Position numbers and translations under genes: made by a program. The notes beneath the pieces were generated by a model that saw only the letters and a program-made list of their open reading frames with translations, ran no database searches and was not told where the DNA came from. Positions 51,264-60,462 of a DNA stretch of 64,000 nt are shown piece after piece; positions within the stretch are counted from its first letter, which is position 1, and the number at the start of each line of letters is the position of its first letter. The DNA comes from an uncultured Subdoligranulum sp. (GTDB lineage Bacteria > Bacillota > Clostridia > Christensenellales > CAG-314), in the NCBI GenBank assembly GCA_902496185.1, contig CABUZX010000005.1, positions 1 to 64,000 of the forward strand. Direction: 5' to 3'.

Positions 51264-51444
51264 ATAATAATAGATGTCAATTATTGACAAATGTTTGTGA
51301 TAAAATATTTTATATTGACTATATAAAATTGGCAGTCTACTGACATGGTATATGATGTATAATATAAAAAATCAAATAGTAAAAAAGATGTCCCTTTGAG
51401 GACATGGTTTTTATGATATAATAAAATAAAAGGAGGTGAAAGTA

Positions 51445-51609
51445 ATGCAAGAAACAACGTATAAAACTATATGCAAGTATTTTTTAGAGAACGGCAATAA
51501 TAATATTAAAGATAGCGACAAAGAATTGATTAAAACTGCTATTGATGAAAGCAAAAGTATTAGCGAAATTGTTTACACTTCTTTAATGTCAGTTATATTC
51601 TTTGGCTAA
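51445..51609 (+). CDS. 54-aa small protein of unknown function
   Basis: Translated directly: MQETTYKTICKYFLENGN, a charged middle with KDSDKELIKTAIDESKSI, then SEIVYTSLMSVIFFG. The C-terminal third is hydrophobic and could be a short membrane helix. A near-perfect AGGAGGTGA lies before the ATG. Upstream is an AT-rich leader with a hairpin ATGTCC/GGACAT (51388-51405) and a palindrome TGTCAATTATTGACA (51275-51289). I recognise no family; toxin-like, signalling and phage-derived roles are all possible. It lies between the HIRAN/BRCT gene and a repeat copy. Confidence 0.65.
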   Translation: MQETTYKTICKYFLENGNNNIKDSDKELIKTAIDESKSISEIVYTSLMSVIFFG

Positions 51610-51658
51610 TTGATAGTTAAATTTGTTCTAAAAAAGTTCAAACGCTATCACCACTTTT

Positions 51659-51833
51659 CCGCCACAGGCGCTACGCCAAGTAGTCGCAACCCAAAAAAGA
51701 CTTGCTTTGTTGCAGGTCTTTTTTGTATTGCTCCCCAAAGGCTCGCGCCTTGTGAGTACAAAGGTGAGATAGTCAAACGTTTTAGTGACGCTACACTACG
51801 TTTCGCTATCCGTCGCTTGCGCTCCTTACAAAT
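51659..51833 (+). repeat. tRNA-associated repeat, full copy B
   Basis: Matches copy A from CCGCCA to TTACAAAT, but no complete tRNA is beside it; the preceding bases CCACTTTTCCGCCA resemble only the very end of a tRNA. A 22-codon hydrophobic frame directly after it (51832-51900) lacks a ribosome binding site and is not annotated. Confidence 0.9.
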
Positions 51834-51958
51834 GAAAAGGAAAATTATATTTTGGGTTATTTTTATAGCAATTTTCATAAAGACGTATTATAATAGTTAA
51901 GCAGTTGCAATAGGGTTTAAGTGAAAGCGCAACAAAAAAACACAAAGGTCAGATTTTT

Positions 51959-52432
51959 ATGAGTATTGAAAGGGTAAGAGAATATTTCAAAAGTTTTGGT
52001 ATGGAGGAGCAGGTCTTGGAGCTAAAAGGCTCCAGCGCTACGGTGGAGTTGGCGGCGGAGGCTCTTGGATGCAAGAGGGAACGAATAGCCAAAACAATGT
52101 CCTTTATGGCGTCAAACGAGCCTATTCTAATAGTCACGGCGGGCGACGTAAAGATAGATAACGCAAAGTACAAAGCTTTTTTTGGAGTTAAAGCAAAAAT
52201 GCTGACGGCGCAAGAAGTAGACTTTCTTATTGGGCACAGCGTAGGAGGAGTATGTCCTTTTGCATTAAAGGAGGGCGTAAAGGTGTATTTGGACGAGTCT
52301 CTCAAGCGTTTTGAAACGGTTTTTCCCGCTTGCGGTAGCGCAAATAGCGCGATAGAGTTGACCATTGCCCAGTTGGAAAAATATTCAAACTTTTTGTGTT
52401 GGATTGACGTTTGCAAACCTTGCAATCAGTAA
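51959..52432 (+). CDS. YbaK/ProX-type aminoacyl-tRNA deacylase
   Basis: A 157-aa single-domain editing protein: SATVELAAEALGCKRERIAKTMSFM with the lysine that supports catalysis, SVGGVCPFALKEGVKVYLDESL and ACGSANSAIELT are family blocks. Relatives remove wrongly attached Ala or Cys from tRNA-Pro. AAAGGT is the only binding-site-like stretch before the ATG. Monocistronic with its own terminator. Confidence 0.9.
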   Translation: MSIERVREYFKSFGMEEQVLELKGSSATVELAAEALGCKRERIAKTMSFMASNEPILIVTAGDVKIDNAKYKAFFGVKAKMLTAQEVDFLIGHSVGGVCPFALKEGVKVYLDESLKRFETVFPACGSANSAIELTIAQLEKYSNFLCWIDVCKPCNQ

Positions 52433-52446
52433 AAATTTTTAGGGCT

Positions 52447-52478
52447 AAAAAAGACTTGCTTGTTTGCAAGTCTTTTTT
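52447..52478 (+). terminator. terminator after the deacylase gene
   Basis: AAAAAAGACTTGC pairs with GCAAGTCTTTTTT. It closely resembles the hairpin in the tRNA-associated repeats. Confidence 0.9.
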
Positions 52479-52567
52479 GTTGCGGTATATTAAGTTTTTG
52501 GTTTATTTTAATAATAAAAGTAAGGTTATTGCTAATATTTTGAGTTGTGTCAATTAATTAAATTTTT

Positions 52568-53194
52568 TTAAGTATTTTTCATTATTACCGATTCGATATT
52601 ATCCGCCAAAGATTCCGCTGCGTCACAGCAAGATTCAAATATTTTATAAATATCGCGCCACTCGATAACTTCTCTCGTTGAGCAATCTTCTTTAGAAAGA
52701 CGGCGCATAGCGTTGCTATAAAGCTTGTCGCCCTTTTCTTCCAAATCGTTTAAGATAATTACGTATTCCTTAAGTTTGGTGGACTTTTTAAAGTTGCGGA
52801 ATTCCGTCAGCATTTTTTCGACGTTTTCGCAACATTCTATAATAAGGTCGGCAAAAGGCATAACGTCGTCGCGCAAAGATTTTATATCAGCCATATAGAA
52901 GAAAGCAATTATATTTTCCACGCTGTCGGTGATATTGTCCGTGATGTGAGACAATCTGAATAAATCGTCGCGGTCGATAGGGGGCAAAAACTCCTTTACG
53001 AGAGCAGTTGTAAGTAAGTGCTTTTCGCTGTCGCATTTATGCTCTAAGTCGTGCATGTGCGCGTAATTTTCTTCTATTTTGTCGTGTTTAAAATCGCTGA
53101 AAATTGTTTTAAGATATTTTGCTTCTTCCAGAGCAAATTGAGACATTTTGACGAGAGAATCAAAATAGTCAAAGCCTTTCTTTTTTTCTTTCAT
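52568..53194 (-). CDS. DUF47/PhoU-like phosphate transport partner
   Basis: A 208-aa helical protein of the TIGR00153/DUF47 family: LEHKCDSEKHLLTTALVKEF, LPPIDRDDLFRLSHITDNI and a C-terminal WRDIYKIFESCCDAAESLAD. PhoU-like folds bind metals through E/DxxxD patterns. It lies 34 nt downstream of the PiT transporter and probably gates it. Confidence 0.9.
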   Translation of the reverse strand: MKEKKKGFDYFDSLVKMSQFALEEAKYLKTIFSDFKHDKIEENYAHMHDLEHKCDSEKHLLTTALVKEFLPPIDRDDLFRLSHITDNITDSVENIIAFFYMADIKSLRDDVMPFADLIIECCENVEKMLTEFRNFKKSTKLKEYVIILNDLEEKGDKLYSNAMRRLSKEDCSTREVIEWRDIYKIFESCCDAAESLADNIESVIMKNT

Positions 53195-53228
53195 ATTTTA
53201 CGCTCCTTTGTATATTTATTAAAGGGTT

Positions 53229-54272
53229 TTAAAAAACCAATAAAAATATCTTTGTCATAATAAAACTGATTATTCCGCACCCGGGGAAGGTAAGTAACCA
53301 AGTAAACACCATTTCTCTTGCAACTCCCCAATTGACGGAACGCACTCTTTTTGCCGCGCCAACGCCCATTATTGCGGTAGTTTTTGCGTGAGTGGTAGAT
53401 ACGGGGAGTCCCGTCAAAGAACAAGTCAGCAATGCAATGGTTGCGGCAATATCTGCCGAAAACCCTTGATACTTTTCCAGCTTTACCATATCCATACCGA
53501 CGGATTTGATAATTTTCATACCCCCGATAGAAGTGCCGAGAGCCATAATTACGGAACACAAAATCATAAGCCACGGAGTTGCTACAAATTCCGTAGTGAT
53601 TTGTCCTTGCGAAAGGGTGATACCCAACAAAAATACGCCGATAAACTTTTGTCCATCCTGCGCGCCGTGCATAAAAGCCATACCTGCCGCCGCAACTACT
53701 TGACCTTTTGCAAAAAAGGAATTAGCTTTGCTGTAAGTCACTCGCTTAAAGGTTGTTTGTATTATTTTTACAACAAGGTAGCCGAGTATAAACCCAAAAA
53801 CAAGTGAAAATACAAGTCCAAACAAAACCTTGCCCCATTGCGCGCCGTTTATGCCTGCAAAACTGTTGTATATTGCAATAGAAGAACCCGTAAGACCTGC
53901 CACGAGAGCGTGGCTTTCGCTAGTAGGTATGCCAAACGCCCAAGCAAGTACTGCCCATACGACGATGGCAAACATTGCCGCCGACAGTGCAACCGACGCC
54001 GCGCGCGTATCGTTGCCAAAGGATACGATATTAAAAATTGTTTCCGCAACCTTTGGTGAAAGCATTGTCATAATTAATACACCCAAAAAGTTGAAAACCG
54101 CAGCCATAAGAATAGCTTGTTTGGGACGCAGTGATTTTGTAGCGACACAGGTTGCAATAGCGTTTGGCGCGTCCGTCCAACCGTTTACCAAAATGACGCC
54201 CAACGTAAGCAAAACGGTAATCCAAAGAGTGGGTGTATTCCACAGTAATTCAAAAAAAGTAGAAAGAGCCAT
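53229..54272 (-). CDS. pit: PiT inorganic phosphate transporter
   Basis: A 347-aa membrane protein with about ten segments and two inverted halves. Signature blocks: NGWTDAPNAIATCVATKSLRP near 35, and GLPVSTTHAKTTAIMGVGAAK near 300. It co-transports phosphate with H+ or Na+ as metal-phosphate. AGGGAAA lies before the ATG; it is first in an operon with DUF47. Confidence 0.95.
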   Translation of the reverse strand: MALSTFFELLWNTPTLWITVLLTLGVILVNGWTDAPNAIATCVATKSLRPKQAILMAAVFNFLGVLIMTMLSPKVAETIFNIVSFGNDTRAASVALSAAMFAIVVWAVLAWAFGIPTSESHALVAGLTGSSIAIYNSFAGINGAQWGKVLFGLVFSLVFGFILGYLVVKIIQTTFKRVTYSKANSFFAKGQVVAAAGMAFMHGAQDGQKFIGVFLLGITLSQGQITTEFVATPWLMILCSVIMALGTSIGGMKIIKSVGMDMVKLEKYQGFSADIAATIALLTCSLTGLPVSTTHAKTTAIMGVGAAKRVRSVNWGVAREMVFTWLLTFPGCGIISFIMTKIFLLVF

Positions 54273-54363
54273 AATTTTTTCCCTTTGTATATTTTTCTTA
54301 ACAATATTTTAACACATATCATCACGTCAAGTCAATTGTTGATGACTTATTTTAAGCGCTATA

Positions 54364-54399
54364 ACTTAAAGAGCGTAGCAACAACTACGCTCTTTAAGT
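54364..54399 (-). terminator. hairpin after the MscS gene
   Basis: ACTTAAAGAGCGTAG (54364-54378) pairs perfectly with CTACGCTCTTTAAGT (54385-54399), 25 bp after the mscS stop on the minus strand. The T-run is poor. Confidence 0.6.
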
Positions 54400-54424
54400 A
54401 ATAATTAAAACTAATACGTAAATA

Positions 54425-55381
54425 CTATTTTTTGTTCGGAGTAGATTGAGATATTGTGATTTGCGTAATAGGAATATTAATATCGTTTTTGTCAAACAAA
54501 AGTTTAAGTTCACGGTTGATGTCGCGTTGCGTTTGATAAATATCTTCTTCCTTGCAACCTGCAATAAACAGCAAGTCAACGCTTGAAGTATTGAGAGCAG
54601 TTACTCCCTTGTAACAAAGTCCGTCTACTATAGTGGGTATCTTTTTGTTTATATTCGCTAAATTTTCGTTTATTATTGCCTCCACTCTTTCGAGATTTTC
54701 GCCGTATTCTATACGGATGGTGCAGGTGGCAAGAGACAGTTCCTTGGTTTGGTTAATGACTGTTACGACGTTGCTGTTGTTAATTACTTTAACGTTTCCG
54801 CCCGCGTCAATAAGTTTTGTGGTGCGGATACCGATTTCGCTTACCGTACCGCGCCAACCGTCGATAACCACTATATCGCCCACTTCGTACGCGCCTTCAA
54901 ATACGATAAACACGCCCGCAATGATGTCGGCAATAAGGCTTTGCGCGCCAAGACCAATAACAAGTCCTAAGATACCTGCGCTGGCAATAAGAGTTTCCGT
55001 ATCGACTCCCCAAGCGCCAAGTACGAGCAAAATGGCAATTATAGCAATGAGATATTTAATAAAGCTGTCAAATAATTTGGAAATAGTAATTCCTCGTTTG
55101 GTTTTTGCAAGACTTTTTGACGCAATAAAACGCAATATCTTTTGAATAATAATGGTCAGCGTAATTATTTGAACGGTTTTGAGAATTTTAGGTATTGCTT
55201 GCCAAAGCGTATTTAGCGTAACGTTGTCGGTGGGCGCGCTGTTAAAAATCGAGTCTTCGCCAAAAATGCGAGAGGAAAAAACGTAAGTAGCAATCGTGCC
55301 TAAAAATATCAGTATAAATAAAAAAAGTTTTAAGGTCCTAGATTTTTTTGTTTTGTCGGTATTGTTTTGAATTTGCGCCAT
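54425..55381 (-). CDS. mscS: small-conductance mechanosensitive channel
   Basis: A 318-aa MscS-family protein: N-terminal membrane segments at about 20-40, 60-85 and 90-125, pore helix with GLGAQSLIADIIAGVFIVFE, the beta domain with GTVSEIGIRTTKL, and a C-terminal alpha/beta vestibule. It releases solutes on hypo-osmotic shock. The ATG is preceded by AAAGGAG. The gene before it on this strand is separated by 40 nt and may share its transcript. Confidence 0.92.
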   Translation of the reverse strand: MAQIQNNTDKTKKSRTLKLFLFILIFLGTIATYVFSSRIFGEDSIFNSAPTDNVTLNTLWQAIPKILKTVQIITLTIIIQKILRFIASKSLAKTKRGITISKLFDSFIKYLIAIIAILLVLGAWGVDTETLIASAGILGLVIGLGAQSLIADIIAGVFIVFEGAYEVGDIVVIDGWRGTVSEIGIRTTKLIDAGGNVKVINNSNVVTVINQTKELSLATCTIRIEYGENLERVEAIINENLANINKKIPTIVDGLCYKGVTALNTSSVDLLFIAGCKEEDIYQTQRDINRELKLLFDKNDINIPITQITISQSTPNKK

Positions 55382-55421
55382 GGTGAATTTCTCCTTTTTT
55401 TGTTAGATTTTAATATTCGTG

Positions 55422-55904
55422 TTATTCCGTCTTTGTTCGGACGGTTTGAGAGGCAATAGTAGAACCGTTGTATTTGATTTCGACCTTATACTCCATATTT
55501 GGTTTTAGACCGATTACTTCTCCGACAAAGCCGTTTTCACCTACTTCTTCTGTAGAAACGAAATCTGTTTTATCTACGAAGTAATTGGATACAACAACGG
55601 AAAAATCTTTAAAATTTTCCATCTCGGAAGTTTCAACGTAATAAACCACGCCGTACTGGGTAGTGTCCAACTCCACGAAAGACGCCGTAGGTAGATTGGC
55701 GGTTGTTGGCAGTAAAGAAAAAGAGCCTACCGCGCCGATGGTCACTGCAAGCGTTGCAAATACGCCCGTCAAAGTTTTTGCTACTGTTTGCGCTTTTGAG
55801 CCGAGAGTATGGTCGTTTATTTCTTTGGGGGAGTAGTTGCCGTCGGGACGAAAGACTTCGCTTACGTTGGAAATATCGTTGGTTGTAGTAATGTCGTTTT
55901 TCAA
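55422..55904 (-). CDS. membrane-anchored protein with fibronectin-like C-terminal domain
   Basis: A 160-aa protein. A polar N-terminal 35 residues, one membrane segment (about 42-66, LTGVFATLAVTIGAVGSFSLL), then an exposed beta-rich domain with the FN3-like GLKPNMEYKVEIKYNGSTI pattern. There is no enzyme motif. It lies 40 nt upstream of mscS on the same strand, so it is probably co-expressed. AGGGAGATT is the binding site. Confidence 0.65.
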   Translation of the reverse strand: MKNDITTTNDISNVSEVFRPDGNYSPKEINDHTLGSKAQTVAKTLTGVFATLAVTIGAVGSFSLLPTTANLPTASFVELDTTQYGVVYYVETSEMENFKDFSVVVSNYFVDKTDFVSTEEVGENGFVGEVIGLKPNMEYKVEIKYNGSTIASQTVRTKTE

Positions 55905-56025
55905 TTAAAAAATCTCCCTATGTTCTTTTGATTACTTTACTAACTATAGCACTTGATTTAAGTTTTGTCAATTTGGCAGTCTAAAAAAAAGACTTGTCTC
56001 ATAGAATAAAGAGAGGTAAAAAACA

Positions 56026-57546
56026 ATGAAAAATATACTAAAAAAACGGTTGTGGTCGATTGGTTTGGCGGTGCTGATAGTTTGTTGTTGCATTGCTTGC
56101 TTTGCGGGCTGTTCTAACGGGGATTATATCGGCAAAACAGCCAAAAATCTAAGTACTTACGACATTGAGTGCGGATATGACGACGAAGCGCATTTGTTGT
56201 CTGCCATAATGAAGCTTGACTACGTCAACGATACGGGAAAAGAACTTACGGAGCTAAGATTTCATCTTTATCCAAACGCATATAGAGAGAACGCAAAAAA
56301 TAAGCTTGTATCCGCTTCAAAAGCTACAAGTGCTTATCCCAACGGTTATGATTACGGCGAAATAACGATAGAATACGCAAAGCACGACGGTCAGGACGTG
56401 GCTTTTGAAATAGCTGGTGACGACAGTAATATTTTGGTTTTGCCTTTAGTACAACCTTTGGCTTGCGGTAAAAGAACTAATTTAGAAATTTCCTTTGAAA
56501 CTCAGTTGGCAAATATATGGCATAGGCTTGGATACGGAGACAACACCGTCAACCTAAACAACTGGTTTCCGTTGCTTTGCAAATTTGACGCAGAGTCAGG
56601 CGAATGGTTGCAAGACGCGTACTGTTGCGTCGGCGATCCGTTTGTGTCGGATATTGCAAATTTTTGCGTAGCGCTCACCGTGGAGGAAGATTTTGTCGTA
56701 GCGTCCGGCGCGGACGTTATAGAGGCGCAACAAACTGCCGACGGTGGCGCGACGAGATATTTATTGCAAGCGTTGTCGGTAAGGGATTTTTCCATTGTTA
56801 TGAGTAAAAATTTTAACGTTTTGGAGACGGAAGTTGACGGAATAAAGGTCAAATATTATTATTTTGACGACGCCAACGCCGAGCAAATTTTAGAGTTGTC
56901 AAAGCAAGCGATAGAGTTTTTTTGCGAAAGTTTTGGTAAATATCCCTACAAAACCTTGGCGGTAGTGCAAAGTGATTTTTGCGAGGGCGGTATGGAATAT
57001 CCGCGTCTTGCTATGGTAACTTACGGACTGGAAGAAAATTTTTACAAAAAAGCCGTGGTGCATGAAATAGCGCATCAATGGTGGTGTTGTCTTGTCGGCA
57101 ACGACCAAATAAGAAGCGCTTGGATGGACGAAGGGCTTGCCGAATATAGCACGTATTTATTTTTTGAAGAAAGGGACTTTGGCATAGATGCAAAAGCAGA
57201 AATGCGCGCAAGCAAACAGAGTTTGCATAACTTTTTGGAGATCACTAAAAATTATTTTAAGGAAACCGATACCAGTATCAATAGGAGTTTGACGGAATAC
57301 CGCAACGAAACAGAATATGCTTATCTCAATTATACAAAAGCTATGATTATGTTTGACGATATGAGAGAGATGATGGGCAAAACAAAATTTTTGAAGGCGT
57401 TAAAAATTTATTTTAAGGATTTTAAACTAACGGTAGCAACTCCTACGGATTTGATAAACTGTTTTTCAGTTGCTTACGGCGCGGATATGAGCCAACTGTT
57501 TGAGACTTATATTATGGGCAAAGAAAAAACTATTGCAGAAAAATAA
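56026..57546 (+). CDS. M1-family metallopeptidase lipoprotein
   Basis: A 506-aa exported aminopeptidase-like protein. The lipobox ends at C29 (CFAGC). The gluzincin zinc site is H346-E347-x-x-H350 (VVHEIAHQWW) with E369 in MDEGLAEY 19 residues later, the M1 spacing. GGMEYP at about 323-328 stands in for the GAMEN exopeptidase loop. A lipid anchor would place it outside the cell for peptide digestion. AGAGAGGT precedes the ATG. Monocistronic, terminator follows. Confidence 0.92.
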   Translation: MKNILKKRLWSIGLAVLIVCCCIACFAGCSNGDYIGKTAKNLSTYDIECGYDDEAHLLSAIMKLDYVNDTGKELTELRFHLYPNAYRENAKNKLVSASKATSAYPNGYDYGEITIEYAKHDGQDVAFEIAGDDSNILVLPLVQPLACGKRTNLEISFETQLANIWHRLGYGDNTVNLNNWFPLLCKFDAESGEWLQDAYCCVGDPFVSDIANFCVALTVEEDFVVASGADVIEAQQTADGGATRYLLQALSVRDFSIVMSKNFNVLETEVDGIKVKYYYFDDANAEQILELSKQAIEFFCESFGKYPYKTLAVVQSDFCEGGMEYPRLAMVTYGLEENFYKKAVVHEIAHQWWCCLVGNDQIRSAWMDEGLAEYSTYLFFEERDFGIDAKAEMRASKQSLHNFLEITKNYFKETDTSINRSLTEYRNETEYAYLNYTKAMIMFDDMREMMGKTKFLKALKIYFKDFKLTVATPTDLINCFSVAYGADMSQLFETYIMGKEKTIAEK

Positions 57547-57588
57547 GTCCTTGCTTGTATCGTAAAAGATATGATAGTATTTATTTTA

Positions 57589-57630
57589 GACACTCAATCA
57601 TTTTTAGATTGAGTGTCGTTTGTTTTTTGC
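57589..57630 (+). terminator. terminator of the M1 peptidase gene
   Basis: GACACTCAATC (57589-57599) pairs with GATTGAGTGTC (57607-57617), then GTTTGTTTTTT. Confidence 0.9.
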
Positions 57631-57702
57631 TTAAAAAGCCAAAATAATAAATAATTTGCTACATTTACGCAAAAAAAGAAGAAAAAAAGTTTGTATTATT
57701 TC

Positions 57703-57731
57703 TTGCTTTTGTGTAAATAATATGATATTAT
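57703..57731 (+). promoter_or_regulatory. probable promoter of the two-component operon
   Basis: TTGCTT (57703-57708) and TATTAT (57726-57731), 17 bp apart, upstream of the tail-anchored protein gene. Confidence 0.45.
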
Positions 57732-57812
57732 ATATACACGAGTATATGTTGCAATTAAGTTTGATTTGTTTATATCAAACTTGGCAATAATTCTTTTAAA
57801 AGGAGAAGGGCT

Positions 57813-58127
57813 TTGACGGGAAGCGACGCCGAAAACAAAAATCAACCTGTTAGTCAGGAGGAAACAAAAAAACAACCGCCGATTTTTGATGATGATTTCG
57901 GTCCCGACCACGTGTGGCAGGACGACGGTACTACGAGTTTTGCAGATATGGATTTGACGAGGCCCGCGCATCAGCAAAAGCGTACGAAAAAACAAGATCT
58001 TGACCTTACCAAAAAGGAAAGGCGCGCAGTATTAAGGGCGGCGTGGGCGCATTATTTACCAGCGCTGATTTGTTGTATTTGTGGGTTTACCGTGGCAATG
58101 TTGCTCATTATGCTTTGGCTTAATTGA
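57813..58127 (+). CDS. small tail-anchored membrane protein
   Basis: A 104-aa protein starting with TTG after AAAGGAG. Residues 1-75 are polar and acidic, then basic (QQKRTKKQDLDLTKKERR). Residues 80-102 form one C-terminal membrane segment (LPALICCICGFTVAMLLIML). No family recognised. It precedes a response regulator by 80 nt and could be part of the same sensory operon. Confidence 0.6.
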   Translation: MTGSDAENKNQPVSQEETKKQPPIFDDDFGPDHVWQDDGTTSFADMDLTRPAHQQKRTKKQDLDLTKKERRAVLRAAWAHYLPALICCICGFTVAMLLIMLWLN

Positions 58128-58207
58128 ATCAATCGCTATAAACTTAAAATTGATTGGCAAGTAATTGCAAAATTTAAATAAAAAATCACCAAAAAAGGAG
58201 ATAACGT

Positions 58208-58909
58208 ATGAAAAAAATATTGATTGTGGATGACGAGCAAGAAATAAGAGAAGTACTTAAAGAATATTTGGAATATAACGAAAACGATGGATTTGACGTT
58301 ACTTGCGCTTCGGACGGGTTGGAGGCTGTAAAACTTTGCGAAACGGAGACTTACGACCTTATAGTAATGGATATAATGATGCCCAAAATGGACGGTATGT
58401 CTGCTTTGAGAGAAATTAGAAAGTCTCAAAATACGCCCGTTATCGTATTGTCTGCAAGAGATCAAGAATACGACAAACTGTTTTGTTTTGAAATGGGCGC
58501 TGACGACTACGTTACAAAGCCTTTTAGCCCAAAGGAAGTTATAGCAAGAATAAAAGCTATTTTAAACCGTTTTACAAGGACGGATTACAGAGACCGTGAA
58601 GTACGTACTTACGGTGGCTTGGTAATTGACTTTGAAGGTAGAAACGTATTGGTGGACAAGAAAAAAGTTGTTATGACGCCAAAAGAGTACGAAGTATTGT
58701 TCTTTCTCGTCAGAAACGAAGGCAAGGCAGTAAGTAGAGAAAAACTCTTGTCAAACGTATGGGGATTTGATTTTTACGGAGACGACAGAACGGTTGATAC
58801 GCATATAAAGATGTTGCGTAGCAATCTCGGTCCGTATAGACACCATATCGTGACGTTGCGTGGTTTGGGATACAAATTCGAGTATGATAGACCGGACGAC
58901 AGGAGATAA
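58208..58909 (+). CDS. OmpR-family response regulator
   Basis: A 233-aa regulator. Receiver domain with D8-D9, phospho-acceptor D55 (VMDIMMPKMDG), and the YVTKPFSPKEV loop. The winged-helix DNA-binding domain has LTPKEYEVLFFL-type helix (TPKEYEVLFFLVRNEGKAVS) and VDTHIKMLRSNLG. AAAGGAG precedes the ATG. Its end overlaps the kinase gene. Confidence 0.95.
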   Translation: MKKILIVDDEQEIREVLKEYLEYNENDGFDVTCASDGLEAVKLCETETYDLIVMDIMMPKMDGMSALREIRKSQNTPVIVLSARDQEYDKLFCFEMGADDYVTKPFSPKEVIARIKAILNRFTRTDYRDREVRTYGGLVIDFEGRNVLVDKKKVVMTPKEYEVLFFLVRNEGKAVSREKLLSNVWGFDFYGDDRTVDTHIKMLRSNLGPYRHHIVTLRGLGYKFEYDRPDDRR

Positions 58910-60434
58910 GAATAAATTATTAAACAAAACCGCCGTCAAACACGGCGGTATTTTGTCTAAAAAAATTTTTAATATAAACGGTATAAGATTTGGTATTTTG
59001 CTATATTTTATGTTGTTTTCGATATGTATTTTGGTCGTTATGTGGTTGTTTCAATTTGTATTTGCTCGGTCATACTACAATAATATGCGTCATCACGACG
59101 TGGAGAATATTTGCGATTCGACAATGCAAATGATTACCGACGACAATTATGACGTATTGGAAAGCGTTGCAAAAACAAACGGCTTTAATATGTACGTTTT
59201 TAACAGCAAATATTTTCAATGTTTGCAGGGATTTGACAGCAACGGACAGCCAGACAAGGACGTTTCCGTATTGAGATGGAATACCGAAAACGGCGCGCTC
59301 AATACCGAAAAACTCAAGGCTTTGTTTGATACCGTAAAAAAAACGGAAGGTTTAAAATATTGCGAGATAGTCACGGATTACGACGGAATAGATGACGACG
59401 ACGCTATTGTGTACGCCAACGTTTTTAAACAAATCGGAGATTACGAGTTAATGCTGTTTGTTTACGTGCCCATGTATTCTATTTCGGCAACAATGGCAAC
59501 TATGACGGCGCAGTTGACGGTTGTGACTTTGACGGCATTAGTGCTTTCGTTGGTTGTAGGGGGAATGTTGTCCGTGCAACTTTCAACCTCGATAGAAACA
59601 ATGTCTAAGTATGCAAAAGTACTCGCAACAGGCGATTATTCGGTCAGATTTGTCGGTAACGGCTATACGGAAATCGACGATTTGTCCGATAGTTTGAATT
59701 ATGCGACAAGACAACTTTCAAGGTCGGAAACAATCAGAAAAGACGTTATGGCAAACGTCAGCCACGATTTGCGTACGCCTTTGACACTCATTAAGTCTTA
59801 TGCTGAAATGATAAGAGACTTGTCGGGTGATGACAAAAAAAAGAGAGAAAAACACTTAAACACCATAATAAAAGAGACGGAGAGTCTTACTGCTATGGTT
59901 AACGATATTTTAAAGTTGTCCAAAAGCGAGCAGGTTGGAGGTGTTAATAAGGAAATATACGATCTCTCCGCGCAGGTCAACGAAATTGCCGATATGATGG
60001 TTAATGGCGATATGAAAGGGTTTTCGCTTGAGCGAGATATAGAATCAGATCTTGTTGTTTTTGCCGACAAACAAAAAATTAGTCAGGTTATTATCAATTT
60101 TTTGTCAAATGCATACAAATATAGCGGAGACAGCAGATTTATACGTATTACCTTAAAAGCCTATGGAGATAGGGTTCGTTTTGACGTCTACGACAACGGA
60201 TTGGGGATTTCTGAAGAAGAGTTGCCTTACGTTTGGGATAGATATACAAAAGCAAGTTTAAAGCACAAAACGGGAGATAGCAACGGAATAGGGTTGTCCA
60301 TTGTCAAAAGCATTGTTTTGCAACACAACGGCAAGTACGGCGTAAACAGTACTTTGGGCAAGGGCAGTAACTTTTATTTTGAATTACCGTTGGCGGACAA
60401 AAACGGTAAAAATAACTTGTTAGATAAAATTTAG
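58884..60434 (+). CDS. membrane sensor histidine kinase
   Basis: A 516-aa kinase. First membrane segment at about 32-54, an extracellular domain with a CHASE-like beta pattern to about 195, a second segment (about 205-230), HAMP (about 232-285), HisKA with H294 (NVSHDLRTPLTLIKSYAE) and a HATPase_c domain with NFLSNAYKYS, DNGLGISEE and GIGLSIVKSI. The ATG at 58884 overlaps the regulator by 26 nt; a GTG at 58860 is also possible. The signal is unknown. Glutamine synthetase follows after 28 nt, so nitrogen control is one possibility. Confidence 0.92.
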   Translation: MIDRTTGDKNKLLNKTAVKHGGILSKKIFNINGIRFGILLYFMLFSICILVVMWLFQFVFARSYYNNMRHHDVENICDSTMQMITDDNYDVLESVAKTNGFNMYVFNSKYFQCLQGFDSNGQPDKDVSVLRWNTENGALNTEKLKALFDTVKKTEGLKYCEIVTDYDGIDDDDAIVYANVFKQIGDYELMLFVYVPMYSISATMATMTAQLTVVTLTALVLSLVVGGMLSVQLSTSIETMSKYAKVLATGDYSVRFVGNGYTEIDDLSDSLNYATRQLSRSETIRKDVMANVSHDLRTPLTLIKSYAEMIRDLSGDDKKKREKHLNTIIKETESLTAMVNDILKLSKSEQVGGVNKEIYDLSAQVNEIADMMVNGDMKGFSLERDIESDLVVFADKQKISQVIINFLSNAYKYSGDSRFIRITLKAYGDRVRFDVYDNGLGISEEELPYVWDRYTKASLKHKTGDSNGIGLSIVKSIVLQHNGKYGVNSTLGKGSNFYFELPLADKNGKNNLLDKI

Positions 60435-60462
60435 AATAAATTAACATAAAAGGAGAAAGATT

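Noticed and set aside
51610..51900. 96-codon frame across repeat copy B, and the hydrophobic 22-codon tail at 51832
   Set aside because: Most of the frame is repeat sequence, and no ribosome binding site precedes either start.
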